From contig AP017605.1 in the NCBI GenBank assembly GCA_002356515.1, positions 5,751,020 to 5,815,019 on the forward strand: a stretch of 64,000 bases of DNA, in the 5' to 3' direction. A program made the position numbers and the translations under genes. Shown piece after piece: positions 8,199-15,956 of this stretch (within the stretch, counting starts at the first letter, position 1; each line of letters begins with the position of its first letter). The stretch comes from Mesorhizobium loti. GTDB taxonomy: Bacteria > Pseudomonadota > Alphaproteobacteria > Rhizobiales > Rhizobiaceae. Below the pieces are notes generated by a model. The model searched no databases. It saw only the letters and a list, made by a program, of their open reading frames with translations, and was not told the origin of the DNA.

Positions 8199-10483
8199 GC
8201 TGTTGTGCACCCAGCGCGGAACTGGCGCTGGATCTGACCAGTACCACATCGGTCCTGCCGTCTAGCCAGGAGATCAGGTTGGCGAGCCGATCGCTTGGCG
8301 ACAATCTTTGGCAGACCGACCTTTCAGTGCCGACGGTTCACTGCGCGGCGTGCATCCAGGCCATCGAGACGGCTCTCGGAAGGCTCGATCGCGTCGAAGG
8401 CGCTCGTGTCAACCTGTCGACGAAACGGGTCGCGATCCGGTGGCGTGGGGACTCTGTGCCTCCGTTTGTCGCCGCGCTGGGACGGCTGGGCTTTCAGGCG
8501 CACCTGTTCGAAGCCGACCCTGATAAGAAGGACAAGACGCTTGCCGAGCTGATCCGCGCGGTCGCGGTCGCCGGGTTCGCCGCCGGCAACATCATGCTTC
8601 TTTCGGTCTCGGTCTGGTCCGGCGCCGAAGGTGCTACCCGCGACCTGTTTCACTGGGTCTCTGCATTGATCGCCATCCCGGCGCTCACCTTTGCCGGCGG
8701 CATCTTCTTCCGCTCGGCCTGGAATGCACTGCGCCACGGCCGCATGAACATGGACGTGCCGATCGCGGTTGGGGTGTCGCTCGCTTATGCCATGAGCCTC
8801 TACGAGACGATCAATCATGGCGATCACGCCTATTTCGACGCGTCCGTATCCCTGCTGTTTTTCCTGTTGATCGGCCGCACCCTGGATCACGTCATGCGCG
8901 AACGGGCACGGACCGCCGTGAAAGGCCTGTCCCAGTTGGCCGCACGTGGCGCCATGGTGCTGCGCGGCGATGGCGCGCGCGACTACCTGCCGGTTGGCGA
9001 GATCGAACCGGGCATGCAACTGCTGGTCGCCGCCGGCGAAAGGGTGCCTGTCGACAGCAGGGTCATTCGCGGCGCGTCGGATCTCGACTGCTCGCTGGTT
9101 TCCGGCGAGAGCACACCGAAAACCGTGGCGTCCGGGGAACAGGTTCAGGCCGGCACGCTCAATCTTACCGGCCCGCTGACCATCGAAGCGACCGCTGCCG
9201 CAAAGGACTCCTTCCTGGCGGAAATGGTTCGGCTGATGGAAGCCGCCGAAGGTGGTCGTGCGCACTATCGGCGGATCGCCGACCGTGTCTCGGCGCTCTA
9301 CGCGCCGGTGGTCCATCTCACCGCCTTCGTGACGTTCCTTGGCTGGATGGCGGTAACCGGCGACTGGCACCGGGCAGTGACGATCGCGATCGCCGTTCTC
9401 ATCATCACATGCCCGTGCGCGCTCGGTCTGGCCGTGCCGATCGTGCAAGTGGTCGCGGCGCGCCGCTTGTTCGAAGCCGGCATGATGGTCAAGGACGGAT
9501 CGGCCATGGAGCGCCTGGCCGCGATAGACGTGGCGGTATTCGACAAGACGGGCACGCTAACGCTCGGTCAGCCCAGGCTGGTCAACGCGTCGACCATCGA
9601 TCCGGCGATGCTGGCGATCGCAGCCGACATGGCGGCGCACTCCCGTCACCCGTTCTCGAAGGCCATCGCCGCATTCGCGGGTTTTGCCGGCCAGCCGAAG
9701 CTGGAAGCCGTCAGCGAGCACCCGGGTCTCGGCATCGAAGCGACGACCGCGGACAGCACCTGGCGTCTTGGCCGGCGCGGCTGGGCCGGATGGAAAGCCC
9801 GGACCGGTGGCGAAGGCAAGTATGGCGGCTATGGCGGGACGGTGCTCTCGAAGAATGGGAGGATCGTCGCCTCCTTCACGTTCGAGGACGCTACGCGCGC
9901 CGACGCCAAGGCGGCGGTCGGGCAATTGAAGAATGCCGGCGTGTCGGTCGAAATGCTGTCCGGGGATATAGCCCATGCCTGCGGCGAGGTTGCCGGGACG
10001 TTGGATATCGAGAGTTTCGTTCCGGCGCTGCTTCCCTCCGGCAAGGTTGAGCGGATCGAGGTGCTGGCCAGGGCGGGCCACAAGGTTCTGATGGTGGGCG
10101 ACGGGCTCAACGACACGCCGGCCCTCGCTGCCGCGCATGTCTCGATCGCGCCGGCAACCGCCGCCGATATTGGCCGCAACGCGGCCGATTTCGTGTTCCT
10201 GCGCGAAAGCCTGCTGGCGGTGCCCCTGGCGCTGGATGTCTCGCGGCAAGCGGGAAGGCTGATCCGGCAGAATATCGCCATTGCGATCGTCTACAACGCT
10301 GTCGCCGTGCCGATTGCCATTCTCGGGCACGTCACGCCGTTGATCGCGGCGATCGCGATGTCGGCCTCATCGCTGCTGGTCATCGGAAACGCGCTGCGCC
10401 TGCAGGGCTTTAGGCTCGCCGAGCTGACGAGGGCTTCTTCGGCAACGCATTCCGGCATTCACCCATCAGCGCGGTCATCATGA
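8195..10483 (+). CDS. ccoI: Copper-exporting P1B-type ATPase for cbb3 assembly (FixI/CcoI)
   Basis: Copper-translocating P-type ATPase of 762 aa that delivers copper for the CcoN active site. An amino-terminal heavy-metal domain has VHCAACIQAIE (Cys50, Cys53). The membrane metal site CPCALGLAVP lies near residue 405, the phosphorylated aspartate in DKTGTLT near 449, and GDGLNDTPAL near 634. The MSCC start adds two further cysteines. It is third in ccoGHIS; its stop overlaps the ccoS start (ATGA). Confidence 0.95.
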   Translation: MSCCAPSAELALDLTSTTSVLPSSQEIRLASRSLGDNLWQTDLSVPTVHCAACIQAIETALGRLDRVEGARVNLSTKRVAIRWRGDSVPPFVAALGRLGFQAHLFEADPDKKDKTLAELIRAVAVAGFAAGNIMLLSVSVWSGAEGATRDLFHWVSALIAIPALTFAGGIFFRSAWNALRHGRMNMDVPIAVGVSLAYAMSLYETINHGDHAYFDASVSLLFFLLIGRTLDHVMRERARTAVKGLSQLAARGAMVLRGDGARDYLPVGEIEPGMQLLVAAGERVPVDSRVIRGASDLDCSLVSGESTPKTVASGEQVQAGTLNLTGPLTIEATAAAKDSFLAEMVRLMEAAEGGRAHYRRIADRVSALYAPVVHLTAFVTFLGWMAVTGDWHRAVTIAIAVLIITCPCALGLAVPIVQVVAARRLFEAGMMVKDGSAMERLAAIDVAVFDKTGTLTLGQPRLVNASTIDPAMLAIAADMAAHSRHPFSKAIAAFAGFAGQPKLEAVSEHPGLGIEATTADSTWRLGRRGWAGWKARTGGEGKYGGYGGTVLSKNGRIVASFTFEDATRADAKAAVGQLKNAGVSVEMLSGDIAHACGEVAGTLDIESFVPALLPSGKVERIEVLARAGHKVLMVGDGLNDTPALAAAHVSIAPATAADIGRNAADFVFLRESLLAVPLALDVSRQAGRLIRQNIAIAIVYNAVAVPIAILGHVTPLIAAIAMSASSLLVIGNALRLQGFRLAELTRASSATHSGIHPSARSS

Positions 10484-10629
10484 CGATACTCGTCTACCTC
10501 ATGCCAGTCGCCCTATTTCTTGGCGCACTGGGGCTGACTGGCTTTCTGTGGGCGTTGAAGAGTGGCCAATATGAGGATCTTGACGGAGCCGCTGAGCGCA
10601 TCCTCCGGGACGACAAGCCGGAACGCTGA
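10480..10629 (+). CDS. ccoS: cbb3 assembly protein FixS/CcoS
   Basis: A 49-aa small membrane protein starting at ATG 10480 inside the last codons of ccoI (ATGA overlap). It begins MTILVYLMPVALFLGALGL, continues with a WALKSGQYEDLDGAAERIL segment and ends DDKPER. The single helix followed by SGQYDDL-type residues is diagnostic for CcoS, which is needed to insert heme/copper into CcoN. Last gene of the operon, followed by a hairpin at 10655-10673. Confidence 0.93.
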   Translation: MTILVYLMPVALFLGALGLTGFLWALKSGQYEDLDGAAERILRDDKPER

Positions 10630-10654
10630 GCCAGACCGCTGTTCCTGACGCTGT

Positions 10655-10673
10655 GCTGACGCCTCCCGTCAGC
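10655..10673 (+). terminator. Hairpin after ccoS
   Basis: A 7-bp perfect stem GCTGACG / CGTCAGC with loop CCTCC begins 26 bp after the ccoS stop. There is no T-tract; likely the end of ccoGHIS and the edge of the conserved cluster. Confidence 0.45.
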
Positions 10674-10854
10674 CGACTCGGAATAACGATTGAAGCTCCA
10701 CAACCAGTTAAGTCGCTTGACGTAGATTTGTGAAAAGCCCCTGTCCCTCGAAGGACTGCGTCGCCGGTTCCGCCCCAACATAGACGCGGCCATTGTCATA
10801 ACGTACGCAAAGCTGATGTTCATGTTCACGATAGGTGCGGACACGGGGTTGCAG

Positions 10855-11353
10855 TTACACTTGTTTGGGTTCAACTGCAGGTTTCGTGCACCCAATTTCG
10901 TCCAGATAATCGGCCCACCACTGCATCATACTGACGCGCTTTTCCCAGTGCTCTGCCCTGGCGTAAGTGCGCCGAACGTCGTTCTTTTCAATATGGGTCA
11001 GCTGTCTCTCTTGCGTCTGGATGCCACTTGCCGCATTCATTCAACAGAGTTGATGCCGTTGCTCGGAAACCGTGAGCCGCTGCTTTTTCTTGCTGTAACC
11101 CATGCGACGCAGGGCGGCGTTAAGTGTATTGTCGGAAATCGGACGAGAACCCGATCGCACACTTGGAAACAGCAGCGCCTCGCCGCCGGAAATGTCTCTG
11201 AGATCGGTCAGGATTTTGATGACCTGCCTCGAAAGTGCAACGCGGTGCGGCCGCCGCATTTTCATGCGTGCTTCCGGGATGGTCCACACCGAACCTTTGA
11301 AGTCGAACTCTTCTTATCCGGCGGCTCGCAACTCGCCGGGGCGGGGAAACAGT
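10855..11353 (-). pseudogene. Decayed duplicate of the P4-type integrase carboxy terminus
   Basis: The reverse strand carries the last third of a tyrosine recombinase closely related to the intact integrase at 17447-18757, for example RSGSRPISDNTLNAALRRMGY and the THIEKNDVRRTYARAEHW segment with the catalytic His and Tyr. Compared with the intact copy there is a 1-base loss near 11090 and a 2-base loss near 11010, each shifting the frame, and everything before the PRPGELR region is missing. It is therefore a non-functional relic, probably of an earlier or tandem insertion at the same locus. It lies directly after the cco cluster. Confidence 0.85.
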
Positions 11354-11371
11354 AGGCGCAGTTATGCGACG

Positions 11372-12559
11372 CTAAGTTTCCGGAAATAGCTTAGGAAACA
11401 GTTCGTCCAACGTGTCGACCGGGAAGCGTAGCGATACCGGTCCTTTCGGGGTATCGGACGCAAGCAGGCCAAGCTCGAGCACCTCGGTAAACACGCGGCG
11501 GGCCGTACGTTCCGGCAAGCCAGCGATACGTGAGGCCTCACCGCGATCGAACTCGCCGCGCAGAAGCGCCTCCTCGAGCAGCCGGAAAGCTTCGGGCTTC
11601 AGGTCGTAGCGTTGAACGAACCGCTGCAGGCGCCGGGCTAGTTGGTTCAAATCGAACAGGCTCGACATGAAACTGACCTGGTCGATGCATACGCGTAGAA
11701 ACCATAAGGTAAAATCCGCCAGCGCCCGCATAGAAAGATTGCCGCGGCCGTCGCGATCGCCTTGGCGTGGCATGTCGGCGTGATCCATCATGCGTTTATA
11801 GTCGCCGCGGCTTTCCAGACCCCGCGCCAGGCCTCGGGAAATCGACCACAGCCCATGCGCGGCGATTCCTGCCTCATGGGCCATGGCGTGACTCATCAAG
11901 CGGCTGACGCGTCCATTGCCGTCTGGGAAGGGATGAATGTAATTGAACCGATGATGCGCGGCCGGAATCGCCAATATCCTAGCCGCTTTGCCCGTACGTT
12001 GGAAGCGGTACCGGCTAGCGAAATGCTCCATGAACGCTTCGACGCGATCGCTTGACGGCGGCTGGTGGCGGCCGACAGTGACATCATGTTCAGGCTGTGA
12101 TCGCCACCGACCCGGAACCATCAAGAATTCTCTGTCTGCGCCGCGAATGCGCAACATCGCCTCATCGGCGTCACGGTAGAATTCCGCATGCAGCCAGCGC
12201 AAAAAATCAAGCGAAGCCGGTTCTGGGAGCTGACCCTCTGCGGCCAGGCGATCGATTTCCCCCTGCAGTCGAACATGGGCCGCGGCTTCCACCTGCAGGT
12301 TGCGTCGTTCCTGGTCTTTGTCGAATTCGCCGGCGAGGGCGCGTTCGATGTCGCGCGGGCGTGTGTTGTGGCCCTCGATCAGGTTGCTGTAATAGGTGTT
12401 CATGATGCGCACGAGATCCGCCAGGTTCGCGGCCGTGCGCGGATGCAGCTTGGCGCCGAGAACCGCCGAGCTTGCTGACAGCTCAGCCAGCGCGTCGGAG
12501 ATAGGCTCCGCAACGTCTTCCAGGCGCGCCGGCTCGATGCGCTGTACGGTCTCTTCCAT
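11372..12559 (-). CDS. Fic-domain protein with inhibitory-helix motif and C-terminal winged helix
   Basis: Fic proteins transfer AMP or other phospho-groups to target proteins. This 395-aa protein has the complete catalytic motif [12 protein letters not shown] (209-220). It also has an upstream SNLIEG (58-63), fitting the (S/T)xxxE(G/N) inhibitory helix of self-restrained class II Fic enzymes. The carboxy third looks like a winged helix ([20 protein letters not shown]), so it may bind DNA. The start at 12559 has no ribosome site. A promoter (TTGACA at 12595-12600, TCTAAC at 12571-12576) would give a nearly leaderless message. Repeats overlapping this promoter suggest autoregulation (inference). 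The target is unknown. Confidence 0.9.
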   Translation of the reverse strand: MEETVQRIEPARLEDVAEPISDALAELSASSAVLGAKLHPRTAANLADLVRIMNTYYSNLIEGHNTRPRDIERALAGEFDKDQERRNLQVEAAAHVRLQGEIDRLAAEGQLPEPASLDFLRWLHAEFYRDADEAMLRIRGADREFLMVPGRWRSQPEHDVTVGRHQPPSSDRVEAFMEHFASRYRFQRTGKAARILAIPAAHHRFNYIHPFPDGNGRVSRLMSHAMAHEAGIAAHGLWSISRGLARGLESRGDYKRMMDHADMPRQGDRDGRGNLSMRALADFTLWFLRVCIDQVSFMSSLFDLNQLARRLQRFVQRYDLKPEAFRLLEEALLRGEFDRGEASRIAGLPERTARRVFTEVLELGLLASDTPKGPVSLRFPVDTLDELFPKLFPET

Positions 12560-12560
12560 G

Positions 12561-12796
12561 ATTGGCCGATGTTAGATCGCGCTAAGTACGTATATGTCAA
12601 CAGAAATTTTAGCTGAGCGCCCATAACTGGCCGATCATTTGGCCGATGTTAGGCGCTACCTCGGCTTCACCGAGACGGTTGATCGACGACGCCAATGCCG
12701 ATGCCGATGATGGCCGATATTCGCTATGCTTAGCGCATTGATAGCATGTACAAATTTGCGATCGGTAGGTCGATTTGGCCGATCGCTTGGCCGAAC
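12561..12796. repeat. Cluster of six TTGGCCGAT-like repeats upstream of the Fic gene
   Basis: Copies of (T/C/A)TGGCCGA(T/A) occur near 12562, 12628, 12639, 12710, 12775 and 12787. Two share the longer form TTGGCCGATGTTAG followed by GCGCTA. The first overlaps the predicted -10/start region of the Fic promoter. The rest of the 12560-13073 gap holds no convincing gene. The repeats look like operators or an iteron-like protein-binding array (inference). Confidence 0.55.
12571..12600 (-). promoter_or_regulatory. Predicted sigma-70-type promoter of the Fic gene
   Basis: On the minus strand TTGACA (12600-12595) is followed after 18 bp by TCTAAC (12576-12571). Transcription would begin only about 5 nt before the ATG at 12559, matching the lack of a ribosome site. 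Confidence 0.4.
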
Positions 12797-13073
12797 TTCG
12801 TCGGTCGCGCTGACTAGAATATACGACCAGGAAAATACAGGCGACTCCAAATGATTTCTCCAGAGATTGCGGAAGCACGCGACGCTGCGACCCGGCTGCG
12901 CGAGGACTCGAACGAGGCAGCCCAATACCGCTGAGCTCTGCGAGAGCGTGTGGAAGCCCGATGCGGGCCGCCAGGTTCTCCCGTTTGCGTTTTCTGCATG
13001 AGTTTTAAAAAACAAGTATGGAATTACCACGGTTCCGGTCGTCGGTTACGTCAATGACGGAACCGACGACATA

Positions 13074-13415
13074 ATGATTTCCCACGCCTGGCTGGAGTAT
13101 GACGGTAAGAAGACCGATGTTAGCCTCGCCGTGACAGCACATCCAGATGTCTCGCCTGCAGGACAACTCATAATCCTCGATCGGGTGGTTAAGCGTGGAC
13201 ACGAGTATTCCTACCATCGCGAGATGACGACGGCTTGGCTGCTTCAGCTGCAGAAAATGCGTATGGTTGGCCAGCAAGCGCTCGTTGATCATAAGATGGA
13301 AGAGCACTCGCTCATGACAGCCCGGAGCACGCAAACTGACTTGATCCGCTCCTACCTTGACGGCGAGCCGAACGGTTTGACCTATGAGAAGATCGTTGCG
13401 TTTATCGAGTCCTGA
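13074..13415 (+). CDS. Small protein with HAW-x-E...D motif, possibly truncated transglutaminase/cysteine-protease-like
   Basis: A 113-aa reading frame beginning MISHAWLEYDGKKTDVSLAV. The H-A-W-x-E with a following Asp resembles the His/Asp half of transglutaminase-like folds, but no catalytic Cys is present. The frame is open back to 13002 with similar codon use (KYGITTVPVVGYVNDGTDD) but no standard start. An ATG at 12998 reads into it only if one base is skipped in the run of six A's at 13006-13011. It may be a truncated gene, a slippage-dependent gene or a sequencing indel. Function unknown; the antisense frame over this stretch looks non-coding. Confidence 0.4.
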   Translation: MISHAWLEYDGKKTDVSLAVTAHPDVSPAGQLIILDRVVKRGHEYSYHREMTTAWLLQLQKMRMVGQQALVDHKMEEHSLMTARSTQTDLIRSYLDGEPNGLTYEKIVAFIES

Positions 13416-13580
13416 TCGGTTACCGATAAGGCCAAACTTCCATCTGTGAATCTTTTTACAGGGCGCCGCCTGGTTGTGCGTTCTATAAGCGATTGAGGCA
13501 TATGCCGCGACAGTCTTGCTGCGCCATGTCATGGCACAGCAAGAACTGTGAAAAAGTAGGATAGTTCATAGCCCCGGCGC

Positions 13581-14288
13581 TTACTTCGTCACATCAGCTT
13601 GCCACCAAGGAGATGCGTGAATGTCGAGGGGAGATGCCAAGCAGCGCGGGCAGTGAAAAAGGTTCGCGGCAACTTCAACCCCGGTAGACGACTGGTCGCA
13701 ATGCAAGCAAAACCAGATGTCACTTACCTCATGACCTAGGGGGTGTTCGGCACGGCCGGTGCTGTCTGGCACCGTTGAGCGACGAGGCCAGTCTGACGCG
13801 ATTCGCGCGTGAACCAGCTTGCGCCAACCCGAAGCTATTTCGAGCGCGGCATTTCGGAAGTTTGTGTGGTCAATCGGGTTCGCTTTGAGCCTGCGATCTG
13901 TTACTCGAAAACGAGCAGGAGCTAAGGGGGCCTCGGGTAAGGTCACCTCCCAACCTCGTCCCCACATGCGAACATCGTCCGAATGCGTGCTCACCCGATA
14001 GCTGTGCCCTTGCAGTTCGCCCTCGAACTTGTCAGGGCCAAGCACGCTCCAGGGATCAGTATCTATGGAAATCAGCGGATTTTCGGCAAGCACCAGCGCC
14101 CGAGCGATAGCCAGATCCGCCTCAGACGGACGCCATCCCTTCCTTTCTGCATTGGTCAGCGCGTTCCAATGCGGGTAGCCCAATGCCTGCGCAATCACTT
14201 CCAACGCGCCTACGTGTTTTATTCGCCTGGCGCGGGCAATGTTTCGCGCAGCGGTCTTCAGTTCTTTCAGTTGATCGCTATTGCTCAT
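13581..14288 (-). CDS. Conserved hypothetical protein with N-terminal helical domain and C-terminal zinc ribbon
   Basis: A 235-aa protein. The amino terminus (RARRIKHVGALEVIAQALGY followed by PHWNALTNAERKGW) matches a short helical module found at the start of many uncharacterised proteobacterial proteins, some with glyoxalase-like domains. The carboxy end has CLHC and CPRC pairs 14 residues apart, a likely zinc ribbon. The centre is of unknown fold. ATG 14288 follows AGGAATGG. It lies in the tRNA-Phe island between a possible gene fragment and the NdpA/RelA pair, so it is accessory; no function can be assigned. Confidence 0.6.
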   Translation of the reverse strand: MSNSDQLKELKTAARNIARARRIKHVGALEVIAQALGYPHWNALTNAERKGWRPSEADLAIARALVLAENPLISIDTDPWSVLGPDKFEGELQGHSYRVSTHSDDVRMWGRGWEVTLPEAPLAPARFRVTDRRLKANPIDHTNFRNAALEIASGWRKLVHARIASDWPRRSTVPDSTGRAEHPLGHEVSDIWFCLHCDQSSTGVEVAANLFHCPRCLASPLDIHASPWWQADVTK

Positions 14289-14712
14289 GATCCATTCCTA
14301 TCGTGGTAACGGATCCACCATGTGCCCACTGCTGACAAACCCGTCCCAGGAGGGAATGGTTGGTTTAATCTCAGCGACAGCGCACTGCGAGGCTTTGCAT
14401 GGTGGGCACACTGGCCTGTGCGGGAGGCCATCACCAAATTGCCTTCAGCCACAAAAAACGTCAAGTCATTTACCGAGACTTGGAACGGTTGCCGCCGAAT
14501 GAGTCAGGGCTGCCTCGCGTCACATACTCGGCATAGCGTCAATCGTTCAATGCCTCGCAAGCAGGCGTTCGGGGCAACGGCAGTCGAACTGTGACAGACG
14601 AGGGTGGTCACCGAATCTTAGACGAATGAGATGGCCGTTCGATCGGCGACCATGGAGACTTCAAGCGTCCCGAGACCGCTCTTCTCCTGCCTCATGTTAT
14701 GATCCCTTGAAA

Positions 14713-14745
14713 CGAAGGGGCGGCCGTGTAGCGGCCGCCCCTTCG
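14713..14745. terminator. Strong 14-bp perfect hairpin
   Basis: CGAAGGGGCGGCCG (14713-14726) and its exact complement (14732-14745) enclose a 5-nt loop, TGTAG. It lies in the 585-bp gap 14289-14873, in which I see no convincing gene. It could be a bidirectional terminator isolating the NdpA/RelA pair, or a remnant palindromic repeat. Confidence 0.5.
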
Positions 14746-14833
14746 CACCCCTGCCTAAGATTCCTCCCGCACTGTTCCTATGTCGGCGGCCTTGTGTTCT
14801 TGTTTTGTTCTGATATCCTTCCTTAACCCGCTC

Positions 14834-14846
14834 AGAATAATATTCT
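14834..14846. promoter_or_regulatory. AT-rich palindrome in the promoter region of the NdpA/RelA pair
   Basis: AGAATAATATTCT is a 13-bp near-perfect palindrome 28 bp upstream of the TTG start at 14874. It contains TAATAT, a possible -10, and is followed by AATATTTTCG. The AT richness is unlike the surrounding DNA. Operator or promoter role is inferred. Confidence 0.35.
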
Positions 14847-14873
14847 TCAATATTTTCGAAGGGGGATCGAGTT

Positions 14874-15956
14874 TTGCTTGTAGAGAATCTTTCTATCGGC
14901 CGAGTCGTTATGCATGAGGTATTCCAGAGGAAAGACGGGCCCAATGTAGTGCCGCCATCCTACGGGAAGGATCTCGAAATACTGGATGCCAAGGCTCTCA
15001 GTCATTTTGGGATGCGTATCACCGACGCGCTCTCCGCACAGTCCAAGAGCATAGAGATGCAGATAGTGAAGACCAATGACGCGAGCGTGGTTGGGACTGC
15101 TCGACGTCTTGTTCTCGCAACCGACACCGATTTCCCTAGCATCTCCAATCACATGGCCGATGCCCTCGCTGACGCACAGAAATCACGAGGGATTCCCGGT
15201 GGAATGCTTCTAGTCTTCGATGGGAAAGTCGGTGGCGACGGAAAGCCCTTCTTAGGGGTGATTAAAGCGGAGATGCAGTCCGGCTTTCAACGCCGACTGG
15301 CTGCGGCAAAAGTTGTGACCGAATTCCTCGAGAACATCTTCCTGACGCCAGCCACGAGACTTTACAAGCTTGCTCTGTTCATCTCTGAAGATGCCGCTGT
15401 CACGGCGAGCACAAATTGGCGATGCTTCGTATTTGATAGCAATATCACCGCCGCCCGCCGAGAGAACGCGGCCGTATATTTCTACGACGGCTTTCTTGGC
15501 TGCGCCTTTCCTGAGAGCGGGAAATATGAAACCGCGAAGTTCTTCGACCTCACGAAGGAATTCGTTCGCACCTCGGTAAATGAGCGAGATCTCCGAAGGG
15601 ACCTGGGCGACGCGCTGTTCGCCTTCGTCAAGGTAGATCAGGCACCCACGTTCACCTCGCAACAGTTCGGCGACACGTATCTGCCACCCGAATTGCGTGA
15701 CCCGTTTAACAAGTTCCTCGAAGCCAAGAAATTCCCGACCAATAGAGCTGTGGTTCGGGACATCAGCGAGATGGGTGGAAGGTTGCGGCGCCGGAAGTAC
15801 AAGTTCGGTCCAGACATCGAGTTCTCTGCGTCCCCGGACGCGATACGGAATGGCACCGTGACAATCGAGGATGTGCCGGCAGGCGATGTTTCCGAAGGCG
15901 AGGCTGCAAGCTGGACCAGGATCACGGTCCGCAGGCCAGTCACCGAACAGCTATGA
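14874..15956 (+). CDS. Nucleoid-associated protein, NdpA/YejK (NA37) family
   Basis: A 360-aa protein resembling the 37-kDa nucleoid-associated family (YejK/NdpA, PF04245). Family-like parts are the LVENLSIGRVVMHEVF start, the ALADAQKSRGIPGGMLLVFDG stretch and the conserved order of beta-rich and helical blocks. TTG 14874 is supported by GGGGGA seven bases upstream. Housekeeping NdpA binds DNA in the nucleoid. This copy is in an integrase island and overlaps a RelA/SpoT-domain gene by ATGA, so both are made together. That pairing suggests a two-component defence or stress module in which this protein senses or regulates (inference). Confidence 0.75.
   Translation: MLVENLSIGRVVMHEVFQRKDGPNVVPPSYGKDLEILDAKALSHFGMRITDALSAQSKSIEMQIVKTNDASVVGTARRLVLATDTDFPSISNHMADALADAQKSRGIPGGMLLVFDGKVGGDGKPFLGVIKAEMQSGFQRRLAAAKVVTEFLENIFLTPATRLYKLALFISEDAAVTASTNWRCFVFDSNITAARRENAAVYFYDGFLGCAFPESGKYETAKFFDLTKEFVRTSVNERDLRRDLGDALFAFVKVDQAPTFTSQQFGDTYLPPELRDPFNKFLEAKKFPTNRAVVRDISEMGGRLRRRKYKFGPDIEFSASPDAIRNGTVTIEDVPAGDVSEGEAASWTRITVRRPVTEQL

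Noticed and set aside
10630..10855. Second attachment copy of the tRNA-Phe 3' end
   Set aside because: I looked for the terminal bases of tRNA-Phe (TGGTGCCCAGAG) here and did not see them; the left island edge remains unplaced.
12851..12934. Short plus-strand frame MISPEIAEARDAATRL... ending in TGA
   Set aside because: Coding-like but only 27 codons and interrupted; it could be a relic, but there is no second line of support.
12895..12945. tRNA-like GACTCGAACGAG segment
   Set aside because: No acceptor or D arm pairs with it, so it is not a tRNA.
13005..13532. 175-codon minus-strand frame over the HAW-x-E gene
   Set aside because: No recognisable motif; the plus strand has better coding character in the same stretch.
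14322..14594. 90-codon plus-strand frame resembling a transposase end in places (FTETWNG)
   Set aside because: The likeness is too short to support an insertion sequence and no inverted repeats were found.
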